A stretch of DNA of 64,000 bases, taken from Echinometra lucunter. Taxonomy: Eukaryota > Echinodermata > Echinoidea > Camarodonta > Echinometridae. The notes under the pieces are model-generated. The model saw only the letters and a program-made list of their open reading frames with translations. It was not told the origin of the DNA and did not search any database. Location: assembly GCA_029962745.1 (NCBI GenBank), contig CM057157.1:21225798-21289797 (forward strand), read 5' to 3'. Shown here piece after piece: positions 34,769-47,070 of this stretch. Within the stretch, counting starts at the first letter, position 1; each line of letters starts with the position of its first letter. Made by a program: the position numbers and the translations under genes.

Positions 34769-35067
34769 GGGAGATGAGATGAAGCAATGTCGGGGAAGAA
34801 ATTGTTGAGGGCCTAAAAGAGTGTACTATTCGGGGGCAACGGAGCAGGGGGGGGGGGCTGCAGGCTCCCACTTTTTTTTAGTATATGTAGACACGTTGGC
34901 GTCTATACAATAACGTGGCAATGATTATGCTTGTTTGCATGCTCAGCCCCTCCCCCCCCTCCCACTTTAAAAAACGTTCCACGGCTTGCTTTGAACCATT
35001 GGATGAATCATGTTGTTGTGTTACATGACCTTAATTTTGAATAATAGGCCCTATCAAATGTAAAACT

Positions 35068-35320
35068 GGAGGTGTTGTGGCAAAGTTGATAAAGCACATG
35101 CTTTTAATCAGAGGGTCCCGAGTTCGATTCCCACTGATGCCTGGCTCCTTATGTCCTTCAGCAGGACATTTAATCCACCTTTGCTGCACTCTACCCAGGT
35201 GTATAAATGGGTACCTGGCACTGCTGGGGTAGTAATTGATGTATTGCAAGAACCTTGAGACTTGAACCACCTTTGGTGTGGATATTTTGTGCATTGGTAC
35301 AGGTGTTATCAATATTCCAG
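35068..35320 (+). mobile_element. tRNA-derived SINE
   Basis: Starts ggaggtgttgtggcaaagtt (box A tggcaaagttga) with box B gagttcgattccc about 35 bases later, then a conserved SINE body including ctacccaggtgtataaatgg. The head differs from the 28428 and 41212 copies, so it is probably another subfamily. Confidence 0.85.
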
Positions 35321-35554
35321 AAAAGTAGGGTAATGTAATGTTTGTGATATCCTTTTTATATATGAAGTATAGGGTCCAGTTTTCCCCAACAATAAGCAAA
35401 TGTTACAAATACTCACACCTAATAATTTGCTAACAAATGACATTGGAAATAAACTTAATGAATTTGACTCTGACTAAAATGTTGAAATTTGTGAGACATT
35501 GTGGAGCAAGCGCCATGAGCGCCCAGCTGAGGCATATACCAGCGCTTCACAAGA

Positions 35555-35590
35555 AGCCTTCATCATCATCATCATCGTCATCATCATCTG
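35555..35590 (+). repeat. (TCA)n microsatellite
   Basis: tcatcatcatcatcatcgtc and neighbours; may be the tail of a retroelement. Confidence 0.8.
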
Positions 35591-36209
35591 GAACCCAGCA
35601 CTTTGTACATGTAGATAAGATGAATGTATTTCACAAATATTAAACCCTACTTTAATTTCTGGAATTTTTTAATTAATGGGGCCTATTATTTATGGAAGGT
35701 CATGGTCGCACCCTACCTTTTGGGAATTTAGAGCCTATCATTCAGAAAAAGCGTGTAATGCAATAACGTGACTTGAACGCGATCCCCCATTGGTTTGAAG
35801 TAATTCACTTAGCTCAATGCAGATAATGCTTTGAATGAGCAAAGCCATTTAGGATGGAATGAAAAGATTTCTGCATTATTCTTGATGCACAGTTCTTGCA
35901 CTTTTCAAGTCATGCACGCTTTTATGAGAGAGGAACATAAAACGTGACATGTTCATGAATGAATTGTGATTTTCATGATTGTTTAGTTCCTTTGTTTGCA
36001 TACCAAATATTGTGCAGTATAAGTACATATGTACAATTCCATATTTCCATTCATAGAATAACAAAGAAACCTGAGACCTTGGACTCCATGTCACAACAGA
36101 CTGAAATATATTGTCCCCCAATGACAGAAAATATCTCAGGGTTTCCCAGGACTGATAAATCATTTGTCGGATGGATAGGATGCAAAGAAGGATAATTCGG
36201 ATGCTTTTG

Positions 36210-37425
36210 ATCTTATGTCTGCACTTCATCATGATGACATTGTTGTAGAATTAGTCACAAATTTTGACACGTCTTGACTGAGTTCATTTATCATATGAAT
36301 GATATATGGTGAGTGACATTACACAATGTACACCCCATATCAGTATCATTCAGAATTTCAGATTACTTTTGATGTCATTATTCGCTCCTCATTGTGATGA
36401 AATAGTTATGGAATTAGTCGCAAGTTACGAGTTCATCCCGAGCACATGCGATATGTTCGTTGGATTGACGAATCATGATATTTTATTTGAATGAATGCAG
36501 GCTGGTTGACATTACACAATGTACCCTTCAGATGAGTCATGCTACTTGAACTTATTTTCTATGTTTTAGGGAGAGAGAGAGAGAGAAAGAGAGAGAGTGA
36601 GAGAGGAGAGGGGAAAGAGAGTAAGAGGGGGTTTGGGAAGGAGAAGAAGAAAGACAAAGAAGGAAGAAGAAGTAGCTAGAAGAAGAAGGAGGAAGAAGAG
36701 AAGAACAGGGAGAAGAGGGGTAGGGGAGGAGGATGCAGAGGATGAGGAGTATAAAAATGTGAGTTCCATAGACAATAAATCATGTATTATTTTCATGATT
36801 GCAGGTTGGGTGTGTGACATTACACAAGGAAACCTTTGGATGAGCCATGCTGCTGAAACTCATTTCTGTGATTGAGAAAAAGAAAGAAAGAAAGAGGAGT
36901 CGGAGGGGACATTGAGAGGAATGAGATAGAGGAGAAAAAGTAGGAGCTCTAGGGAGGAGAAAAAGAGAAGAGGAGGAGAAGAAGGAAGCAGAGGAAGAAG
37001 AAGAACTTGCAGGTTTAATAAATCAATGAATTACAAATGAATGTGTGTGGGATAGTTGGGTGACATTACACAATACACACCATCTTGATGATGAGTCAAT
37101 GCTGCTTGAACTTATAAGAGAGAGAGAGAGAGAGAGTGGGAGGGAGAGAGAGTGAAGAAGAAAAGAAGACGAGATAGAGAGAAGAAAGGGAGAAGGAGAA
37201 GGAAGGATATGGAAGAGGAGGAGAAGGAAGAAGAAAAGAAGAAAAATGAAGAGGAAAAGGAAGAGAAGAAGAAGGAGAAGATGGAGAAGAAAAGGAAGGA
37301 GAAAGAGGAGGAGAAGAAGAAGAATTTGAGTTAAATAAATGAATTACGTATTATTTGAATGATTGCAGGTTAGTTGGGTGACATTATACATTATACACAC
37401 CCTTCAAATGAGTCATGCTCCTTGC
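36210..37425 (+). repeat. Local tandem array of long units with GA tracts
   Basis: A core gggtgacattacacaat, followed by a tgagtcatgctgcttgaact-like block, recurs at about 36311, 36505, 36812, 37056 and 37376. From the second unit on, each core is followed by a purine tract (ga, gaa, gga) of varying length. Spacing is 190 to 320 bp. Units have diverged, most in the purine part. Confidence 0.8.
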
Positions 37426-37599
37426 TTGATGACCCTGCACTTGTCTTCATGTTGATGGGTGGGCGAATGAGGCGGAGATGGGGGCGGGATGGAAAAGCGG
37501 TGGTAGTACAGAGTAGATAAGTTGGAAAAATGTAGGGGCATGGTGGGGGGGGGGGGGGGAGGGGATGGGGAGAATAAATATAAAGAAGCAGGATGGTGA

Positions 37600-38270
37600 A
37601 GGAGTTGGGAGGAATAGGATCAGAGTGAAAAGAGGATAGAATTAAGGAGGAGAGAGAGGCGGAGGATGTGGAGAAGAAGAAAGAATAAGAAGAAGAAGAA
37701 GGAGAAGAAGGAGGAGGAGAAGAAGAAGAGGAAGAAGAAGGCGGAGAAGGAGGAGCAGGAGGAGAAGAAGAAGGAGAAGGAGAAGAAGGAGAAGAAGAAG
37801 AAGATGAAGAAGAAGGAGGAGGAGAAGAAGGAGGAGGAGAAGAAGGAGGAGAAGAAGAAAGAAGAAGAAGAAGGAGGAGATGAATTAAGAGGAGGTGAAA
37901 AGGAGCGAAAGAAGATATAGAAAAAGAGGGAAAGGAGGAAAGGAAAAGAATAAGGAGGAGAAGGAGAAAGAGAGGAAAGAGAAGAAGGAGGAGGAGAAGA
38001 AGAGGAGATAAAAAGATGATAAAGTAATGAGGAGGAGGTGGTGAATGAAGAGGAGGTGAAAAGGAGCAAAAGAAGATATAGAAAAAGAAGGAAAGGAGGA
38101 AAGGAGGAGGAAGAAGAAGAGAAGGGGAGGAGAGAGCATCGAGATAAGAAGATAAAAAGGAAGGAAGTAAATACATAAAGCAGAGGTGAGAAGAGAAATG
38201 AAAGAGTGAGGTGAAGGAGGAAGAAGAATAGAGGGAATTTTAGAAAAGGGATAGAGTAAAGTGGGAAAAA
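37600..38270 (+). repeat. Polypurine tract of about 670 bp
   Basis: Almost pure g and a on the plus strand with gaagaagaaggaggaggaga-type units. Two sub-blocks repeat gaggtgaaaaggagc(g/a)aaag (near 37892 and 38050). Long minus-strand ORFs here encode only Ser/Phe/Leu/Pro runs and are rejected as genes. Such tracts can form triplex DNA. Confidence 0.9.
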
Positions 38271-38399
38271 TATATAAAAATGTGGGTGGATTGCATTATC
38301 ATACCAAAAGGCATATAAAGACAAAATGAAACTTCCCCTTAAAAGAGAATTGATTGCTCTCTTTAGTATTGAAATATGCTGTGGTGTCATACAATACTG

Positions 38400-39900
38400 T
38401 GATCTTTCACCTCGCTAGGCCATAAATTATTATTTAGGGTGTATTTTTGTCTTTTGATAATCTTGTATTTCTTTCACATCCTTCACAAGTTTGAATTTTG
38501 AAGTCGCTTAAGGTTTTTGAAAACCTGTGACTCAACTTAAAGTTTTGAACCCATGAGTATGTCCACATGACCTGAAACTAAACCTTAAGGTTTTGAAACC
38601 ACAAGTAAACTTTAAATTTAGGAACAGTCATGTGAATGTAACTAATGTGACCAAAAAATTATGATCTGTCCAACCTTATGTACATGTTCAATTCAGCAAT
38701 GACAAACCTCTTGTACTTTTCATCATCTCAACTTAAAACATGCATTAATAATTTGAACTTTCCTTTCTATTTTCTTTCTGCTTTAAGGTAAATAGATAAA
38801 AAATCACCCTTTATCTCATCCTTCAGATATATACTGTAATTATTGCGCTTAATTTTTGAATTAATGACAAAACTAAGGTCAATTAGATGATAATGTTTTT
38901 CAGCATTCAAGATTCTTTTATTTCATGCTTCATGATAAAATTAATTATAAGTGTATAATTGTAATCAATAATTGTACAGAATAATGGAAACTTTAAAAAG
39001 TACATTGAATATAAACAATTTTGAAGAAGAGACAAGTAACATTATTCAGTGGGGCTTCAAGCAAAAGTCGTTAGAAAGATTTTCATTTTTTTTTACCACT
39101 AGTGCATACAATATGATTGAGTGGAATAGGGCTGAAAAAGAGACAGCAAGTTTGATAGGGCTAGTTCCTCTATTCGTAATTGAAGCCAACCCAACTAGTT
39201 GATTTATTACTGTATTATTCATTTGTGTAACAACAAACCATTGGCATATCCTAGCCTGTTATCTTTGTTGTGGTTTTCCTTGACGACATAGTGTAGGCTT
39301 TAATGTGCCTATAAATCATGATGTAGGTTTTCTTGCACAAAAACTGACATGACTCTGCATGCTTAAAGGCATGTTGATTCAGAGAAGACCCCAACCAATT
39401 AATTTTGTTTGCAGATTGAACATTGTTTTCACCTAAAAGCCAAAGCTAACCTCATATCAACCTCTATCTATACATGATATTTCAGTCTTGACATAAATAA
39501 TTTTCTCTTTCATTTTTCTGTAATAGGACTCTCAATATTAAATGCTTCTTTCTATATTAAATATTAATGGTTATATTTTTTCAATTTGTACTGAAAGATG
39601 GTGAGGAGGATAAGAAGACTATTAATATTTGCTCTTATTTAGAAGATACAAGGTCTAGAAATGTAGTTGAAAGTACACATTTCTCTAGGAGGGTTCCATT
39701 GAGTGCTTGGGGTAACGGACGTCCGGTCTGAGCATTTCAGCTCCGGATGTTGAACCCATCGTGATCCCAGTTCTGCACTTCTGCAAGATGTCAGTGTAGT
39801 GGCATGAGAAACCAACCTAACACCGCAAACCGAAACCTTCGTCCCACGATTGTATACCCGACTGCACGTGGAGCTCAGCAGGTAGTGGGTTAACTAACCA
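38400..39900. other. Region without recognised gene
   Basis: AT-rich. A short repeated ctcaacttaaagttttgaac-type phrase near 38520-38610 is the only structure seen. Confidence 0.5.
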
Positions 39901-39959
39901 CAGACATCTATGATCATCGAGAAGTTAGAGAAGATGAAGAAATGGATGGAAGGATGAAA

Positions 39960-40775
39960 GAAAAGAGAAGTTTGACTACCAGCCAACTGATTGTTGTGTC
40001 ACGTTTGAGTGTTTTGAGTGAAAGTCATCGATATGATGACATGTAGACACAGCAGGAAGAGGATTGATCCCCCCCCCAAAAAAAAAGGTGAAGAGAAAAA
40101 ATGAAAGGATATAAGAAGAAAAGGGAACTGTAACCATTTCCAAATGATTGCTGTGTCAGATTTGAGTAAGGGGTTTCAATAAAGTGGTCATCAATATGAT
40201 GGTATCTCCAATTTCCAAAGGAAAGGGAAAAAGAATTTTAAGTAAAAGTAATTTGTGGCAATCTCCATCTGAGTATTGTGTTAGATTTTGAAGGTGTTTG
40301 GATTTAGGAGTCATTGGTATGATTGGATCTTAGCCACCAAAGGTAGGAGGAAAGAAAAAGAGAATCGAAGAGAAGGAAAAAGATTTTTTGAGTTGAATTG
40401 AGAGCTTTTTGATGGAACATTATTGAGCTTGTAGAAGATTTAGAAATAGAAGGATAATGTAATGATTTTTAACTGATCGTATAACTGATTGTTGTGTCAG
40501 ACTTGATAGCAATTTGATAAGAATTTTGATCTTAAATTGCCAAAAGATATCTCTGAAAAAGAAATCAAAATGCAAAAATTTTCAGTTGAGTGCTGTATCA
40601 GATTTTAGAGTATTTGAGAGAGAGAGGGGGAGGGGGGGGGGATCACTGATATATGGGAGAAGAAATATAGAACTGAAGAAGAGAAAAATAAGGAGAAGAG
40701 AGAATGTCTCCCACTGTTTCTTGTGTCAGATATTCAACATTTTTGATATAGGAGTCATGGATAGCTTGGCATCTA
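39960..40775 (+). repeat. Diverged tandem array, about six units
   Basis: A core like aactgattgttgtgtcagat, then ttgag, recurs near 39987, 40143, 40270, 40482, 40587 and 40715, mostly followed by a gtcat(c/t)(g/a)atatgat-like block and a purine stretch. Period is about 105 to 210 bp. Units are well diverged. Confidence 0.65.
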
Positions 40776-41211
40776 TTCCCGTTTCCTGTGTGTCCTACAG
40801 TGCTGCACAGAAACGTGAAGGTTTCGGAAACAGAACCTGCAACTTGTCCTTCCTTGTCAGAGGAAACTCATTGGCATTTTTTGCCACTTTTCTACCTTTT
40901 CTTGAGTACTATGGGAATGAAAGAAGTTAGTAGTTAATGCTTTAATAATACAGTTTTATCAGAAAGTAAAATAAGCCTTGTCTTTTGCTAAGATTTAGAA
41001 GAAAGATTCCATTGTTAGTCATGCATCAAACTCGAGTTAATGAAAGTGATAAATCTGTTTTTGTCTTGCTCATAGCTTTTAGAAACAACACCTACATGCC
41101 ACTGTGGAAATTATTCATCCTGAATGGTAGTTTTAAGTCATTCAAGTGTCATACTTATCGTGATGTTACAGGGATATATCATTGAAAATAATGACATGTC
41201 AGTTCATTTGG

Positions 41212-41568
41212 TAATAATAATAATATTCTGGATTTATATAGCGCCTAATACATCTCCAAGAGAGTCTCTAAGCGCTTTACAGAAATATTATTACCCCGGT
41301 CATCGGATTCGGGCTTGCCCGCATACAATGCATGCACCTTCTCCACTCCCTAGGGAGCATTCCAGCCAGTCGCCTTTTGCAGGCGCGCACAATGCTAAAC
41401 AAATCACAATGACTTTCGCATCCTACCGGGTACCCACTTAACACCTGGGTGGAGAGTGGCAAATGTAGATTCATATCTTGCCAAAGGACATTAGTGCCGC
41501 GCCGGGATTTGAACTCGGACCACGAGATCTACAGTCCGGTGACATATCCACTAGACCACGACACCTCT
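41212..41568 (-). mobile_element. tRNA-derived SINE, full length
   Basis: Minus strand: aggtgtcgtggtctagtgga (box A tggtctagtgg), then gagttcaaatcccgg (box B), a body with aatgtcctttggcaag and ccacccaggtgttaagtggg, and the tail gcgctatataaatccagaat with an ATT repeat at 41211-41225. Head and tail are both present, about 357 bp. Confidence 0.92.
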
Positions 41569-42275
41569 ACCTCTACCTCTAAGGTCCTGAAATCTGCTTC
41601 TTCGCAATTTCTCCTCCTGTATGGTTTTGGTCTTGAACATGTTTGTTATATTTACCAAATTAATATATGATACAGAAAGAAATGGATGAATTGTTCTTTA
41701 GAAATTTAGACATTAATTGAAAACCTTTTTTTTGGGGGGGGGGGGGGGGTTGGGGGTTGGGAGTGACACAAAATGTAACTCGAAATGCAGGAAAAGTCAA
41801 TACCCTCAATTGACTGTATACAACAACCTGTTTCTGTACTTTCACTGATGTATCCAAAAATTACTACATTGTCAAATATTGTAAAAATAGGGATTGATCC
41901 ATATCATCCATTTAATAGCCTTGCAGTGCAAACAGAGGTATATCTCTGAAATACTCATAATACCCAATGCTGCTGAGAAAATATGATTAATGTGTGCTTG
42001 TCATTCTGTGAATCAGGACCTTATTTGTGAGAAAATATGATTGATTATCATTATCTGAAGAAAAACAGTCACCGGAATGAAAAGCATCCTGTATTGAAAG
42101 TGTTCCCAGGAATAGAAGAGAGATCAATGGAGGAATAAATGTTGTTACATGACATAAGTCTATGTTTCCTGTGGGATAGACGATGCACACAGATGTCATA
42201 TTTGATTACCATCCCCAGAAATATGATTGTCAAGGCTGCCATGCTGAATGATATCTGTTCAGAGCCAGAAGGGCG

Positions 42276-42689
42276 TTAACCCATAGCAGTACAGAGCTTT
42301 CTTGAGGTCTGAATCAATCATCTTCAATCCTCAAATTGGCAATACAAATTATTTTTGTGCATGTTTACTTAGCTTGAAAAAAAAATGGATATAACATAAA
42401 CCAAAATGAAATATAATTGTAAAATTGAATCAGAAATTGCCAATATGAACACAGAAATAGTGATAATATATTATTCACTGCGTTGCCAATTTAAAGAGTT
42501 TAATGATTAGTTACACTTAAACTGCTCTAATTCGAGAACGCCACACCATACAGCGATGGGAATGGGCTCAAATTTGTCAGTGCGTTTTTCTCTTTCTGCT
42601 CATGCATGATATGTAATGCCTAACATTCTGGAACCAACATATACTGCAAAAGCGTCTCCTAAAGGTGACACTGTACCTCTATGGGTTAA
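42276..42689 (-). mobile_element. piggyBac-type MITE, second copy, reverse orientation
   Basis: This is the reverse complement of the 1328-1731 element along almost its whole length. TTAA stands at both ends (42276-42279, 42686-42689), with termini TTAACCCATAGCAGTACAG and CTGTACCTCTATGGGTTAA. It is non-coding. High similarity over about 410 bp places the two copies in one family. Confidence 0.85.
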
Positions 42690-42954
42690 ACTGGTATCAT
42701 TTTATACAGACTTAGCGCCCTTCTGGCTCCACACAGACGATATACAGTATACTGGGATAATGCTCCTCTTAATGTGACTGTGAAACTCTGAAATATCCGT
42801 CACATGTTCCTGAATAGTGGTTGTCAAAGGTTGAATGGTGGGTTTTCTTGATGAATTTGGACATTTATGGGGCAATTTATATTGGTTGAGATAAAGTGGA
42901 GAGAACAAACAAGATGGATGATGACAGAGGGGTGGGGTGAAAGAATACAAAGGA

Positions 42955-43145
42955 TTTAGAGAAAGAAGGAGATAGAGGGGGAGTGAGAGAGGGGGAGTGA
43001 GAGACGGGGAGTGAGAGATGGGGAGTGAGAGAGGGGGGAGATACAGTGTAGAGGGGGGAGATACAGTGTAGAGAGGGCGGAGGGGGGGGGGGGGAGAGGA
43101 AGGAAAGGTAGAAAGGGGAGGGAAGGGGAGAGAGAGTGGGGTGCA
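42955..43145 (+). repeat. Purine-rich minisatellite
   Basis: gggggagtgagaga is repeated four or so times, then gagatacagtgtagaggggg twice, within an overall purine tract. Confidence 0.8.
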
Positions 43146-43669
43146 TATAGGGAGATTTGGAAGGAGATGGGGAGGGCAGAGTGCTCGATTAAAGTCTATG
43201 GAAAGAGAGGCCAGGAAACTCGCATGATACAGCTGATGTTCCAAAGGGGTCCAGGTTCTGGTCTAGGGAGCATGAAAATCAGATAGAAATTATAAAAAAT
43301 CAGTTACATGATTTGCATATAAAATGGTTAAAATATACAGTAAATCAATTTAAAATATATACAACAATATACAACAAATACTGGATGGAATTGTTACATG
43401 TTGAATAAACAGAAGGACAGAACATTGCTACGAGGACTTGGTCTACATGGAGGCTATGACCCACCCCCCCCCCTCCAAAAAAAAAAAATCCCTATGTGGA
43501 TCTGGCATTTATAAACTAAGTTGCATAAATATGTTGTGATGTGTGAGCATTTGATTGGAGCAGCAATAATTCTTTTTGAAAAGCATTTAAGGTTGATGCA
43601 GATTATACAGGTGTGATTTATGATAAAAAGAAAATAAGAAAGATGAAGCAAAAAAAAAAAAAAATGGAG

Positions 43670-44104
43670 GGGGAGAGGTTGAAAGATACTAATGTAGCTC
43701 TGCCCAAGAACACACTGGTAATTAAAGATTATTTTAAATACATTGTAATACGTCAATGTTGGTTCCAAATACTGAACCAGACACAAGTATGAGTAGCACT
43801 ATTCTGAAAACCCCTGATGCTAAAAATGGCATTTGGTAAGGAAAGAAAAAGAAATGGGGGGGGGGGGGGGTTAGAATGGGTTGGTGGAAGAAACATATGC
43901 GTAAGCTCAATCCAAGGACACACAAGCAATTAAGGATTATTTCAAATGCAATGTCAAACCTCAAAGTTTGTTCTAGATATTGGACCGGACATGAGTATGA
44001 GCAGTATTATTCAGAAAGCCCCTGAAACCCTGGAAGTAATATGATCAAATTAAGATGTTAATAATGGAGAAAAATATTTAGCAAGAAAAAATATTAAGGG
44101 AAAA

Positions 44105-44138
<34 letters not shown>

Positions 44139-44535
44139 GGCAGAAGAAATACATTTGTAAGTTTCTACCCCTCTACCCAAGGACATGCAAGCAATTATAA
44201 TTTATTTGAAATACAATCAAGCATCAAAGTTTGTTCCAGATACTGGACCGGACATGAATATGAGTAGTATTCCGAAAACCCAAACCCTGGAAGTAATATG
44301 ATTTAATAAAGATATAAAGATAAATATTTGGCAAGAAAAAATATTGAGGGAAAGGGATGGGGAAGGGGGGTGGCAGAAGAAACAAATGTGTAAGTTTCTA
44401 TCCTTATATACCCAAGGACGCACTAGCAATTAAAGTTTATTTGAAATAAAATGTCAAGCCTCAAAGTTTGTTCTAGATATTGGACCGGACACGGGTATGA
44501 GTAGTATTCCGAAAACCCAAACCCTGGAATTCCCT
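43670..44535 (+). repeat. Four-unit tandem array with poly-G junctions
   Basis: A core cccaaggacacacaagcaat, followed by caaagtttgttctagatatt and ggaccggacatgagtatgag-like blocks, recurs near 43706, 43911, 44176 and 44412 (205 to 265 bp spacing). The junctions carry g runs, one of about 31 g at 44106-44136. The last three units are most alike. Confidence 0.8.
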
Positions 44536-45299
44536 TCCAAATTTCTTCTCAGCATCCACCCGTGGTTGCCACGGTTATGGATAAACATGGGTCTAGAGCT
44601 CTCACACAGGTCCCCTGAGGTCAGAATGACATCACAAGGTGACATTCTTGAGCGAAATGATCATCATGTGATGGTATATATCTGAATGTTGTTTTCTCAT
44701 ATTGCATAAGTAGACTTTCGATTCTGGAGCTTTGATCCTGCTGTATATAATAGAATTGAAGAAAAATTGATTGAATGATGGCTAGAAAGAATGAGCGTGT
44801 AGTCTATTGAAAGAGATAGAGAGAAATTGGATTGGTGCAACTTGTCAGCGCAAAAACACCCTCAAATGTATTGTGCACAGGAAAGTCTGTGACAATTATG
44901 ATGCATTTTAAAACTCTCAGTGAAAGTCCAGTTGTGACACTCTGGCTATTGATTTTGGAGTTCCGTTTATTTTTATTCTGGATAGGTCTTGAAGAAATAA
45001 TGAAGCGTTTTTACGGCAAATTTTCTTCTTTCTTCGATTTTTATGAGAGAATGCCTTTTTGCAACACATAGGGGCATTTCTGTGCTGATGATGCATCAAA
45101 CTCCTACTTCTACTTCTACTTTATGTTTGTTTTATACAAGATAAACCAGTCAGGAAATCATATCAGAGAAGAATATGGAATCGTGGGGGGGGGGGGGGGG
45201 GGGGGGAGGGAGGGGTAATGGATTAAAAGAAAGAAAAAATAGATTGTTTAATCTTGATGGATATTTGTAATTGCACAGTATGTGAAATAATATTGAGAA

Positions 45300-45390
45300 A
45301 TTATCGTAAGTATGCTCAATGTAGCCTTTGGCTACTGTGCAATGCTCACTTATAAAAAACATTGCTGAATTGAATTAAATTGAAAGAAGG
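45300..45390 (+). mobile_element. Retroelement tail with TGAAT repeat
   Basis: gtagcctttggctac hairpin, then ttgctgaattgaattaaatt. The same layout appears at 58395-58515, which points to a shared family. Confidence 0.4.
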
Positions 45391-45539
45391 AATTAAGAAC
45401 AGCAAGCAGTTAATTAATGTTGTATAATTTATATATACATGTAAATTTATATAGTTTCAATGCATGTTACAAAATACAAGTGTTACTGTTGCAGTCTTCT
45501 TCTACTACTTTTGCTTCTTCTTTTCTCTTTACTCTAAAC

Positions 45540-45775
45540 TCTCTCCCCTCCGCTCTCCTATATATTTTAATATTTGTGCTAGTTGTTCAGATGAGCCCGT
45601 CACAAGCACTCGCCTTTAGGGACCTCACCTTCTTCCTTGATTTATGTTATTGTAAGATATGTTATTGTAAGATATGTTACCATGCATAAACTGTACACAA
45701 TTTTGGAGAAAAAAAATTGTTAACTCCTGCATGTCAAGTGGAAGAAAATAAATGTTTCTTTGAATGAATGAAAAG
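45540..45775 (+). mobile_element. Possible LINE 3' UTR tail
   Basis: Contains atgagcccgtcacaagcact and twofold ttatgttattgtaagatatg, and ends gaaaataaatgtttctttga with gaatgaatgaa. This is the form of a non-LTR element 3' terminus. Confidence 0.45.
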
Positions 45776-46515
45776 TTGTATACTGGTCATCAGGAGAAAA
45801 CATGCTGTTGCATCACAGTGATGTGAGAGAAAAGGAAAGTGAAGAAAAAGTTATGGGGTTTTAAACCTCAGTGGTAAAAGGTTAAGAATTTGAAGTTGTG
45901 CCAAAGCATATATGGATAAAAACAGATTTAAGCACTACATAAATCATTGCAAAAAAGCTGATCAAGTTGATAAATAAGGTGAGAGAACATAGCCGCAATA
46001 CATCTCAGAAACACCTTGCTAAATTCCAACTTGTCTAATTTTATGGCCACCATATTTCATAATTGCATCTCCATTCTCATTATCGCATGTAGAATGCTTT
46101 TCTCATGTACTTGTTATGAAATTCATCACATACTAACAAGGAAAAGGTCAAAAGGCTAAGGTCAAGGGTCATTTTGCAAGATGACACTTGATGGAATCAT
46201 CTTTCTTGCTTATCTATATTTCATGACATTATTTATATGATCCACCGTGGCTGTTTTCGATCTGTCATTGGCATCCTTGTCTTTCGGCCATGTTCAGGGT
46301 GAAAAAGATTCTGGTTTTGGTTCTCATGAAGTCAAGCTATAATGAGATGATAGATGGAAGATGTTTGCCTGAAAGGGAAACAACTGTCTCAAGTTGTTCA
46401 GAGCTTTTGAGAATTTACGATTTTGTTGATCTACATGAACATTATTTTCCTACTGCATGTGTTTCCATTTGTAATTCTGTGTTATGTTATAAATCCTACA
46501 TTCTGTGTGTGTATA

Positions 46516-46516
46516 T

Positions 46517-46555
<39 letters not shown>

Positions 46556-46946
46556 GTAGGTACAAGAAAAAAAAACAGTAAGAGAGGGAGAGACAGAAGG
46601 AAAAATGATGAGAAAATGCAACAGATTGACAAATAGATTGAGAGAGGAGAGGAAACAAGGAGTGAGAAAAGAGAAGAGAAAGAGCTAGGAGAGGGGGAAG
46701 AGAGAGATAGGGAGGGGGAGAGGAGAAAGATAGAGAGAAGGAGAGGAAAGAGGAGAGGACAGTAAGAGAGGGAGAGACAGAAGGAAAAATGAAGAGAAAA
46801 TGCAACAGATTGACAAATAGATTGAGAGAGGAACGGAAACAGAAGGAGTGAGAAAAAGAGAAGAGAAAGAGCTAGGAGAAGGGGAAGAGAGAGATAGGGA
46901 GGGGGAGAGGAGAAAGATAGAGAGAAGGAGAGAAAAGAGGAGAGGA
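46516..46946 (+). repeat. GA microsatellite and 184-bp purine-rich tandem duplication
   Basis: A ga repeat (46518-46550) is followed by two near-identical units of about 184 bp, 46575-46758 and 46759-46945, each with acagattgacaaatagattg and agctaggaga.gggg. Few differences, so a recent duplication. Confidence 0.85.
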
Positions 46947-47070
46947 GCTGGAACTGGAAGGAATGAGGGAGAAAGAGAGATAGAGCAAAGTCAAAAGCAA
47001 GAGAAATTAGGAAGAGGAGAGATGAGTAAAGAAGAGAGAAAGTTGGAGATAGAGAGAAAGATGTTTCTAG

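Noticed and set aside
37391..38390. Minus-strand ORFs of 261 and 256 codons
   Set aside because: They are translations of a polypurine tract: Ser/Phe/Leu/Pro runs with no domain, present in two overlapping frames at once.
42702..43244. Minus-strand 180-codon Pro/Ser/Leu-rich ORF
   Set aside because: Encoded opposite a gggggagtgagaga minisatellite; no conserved motif.
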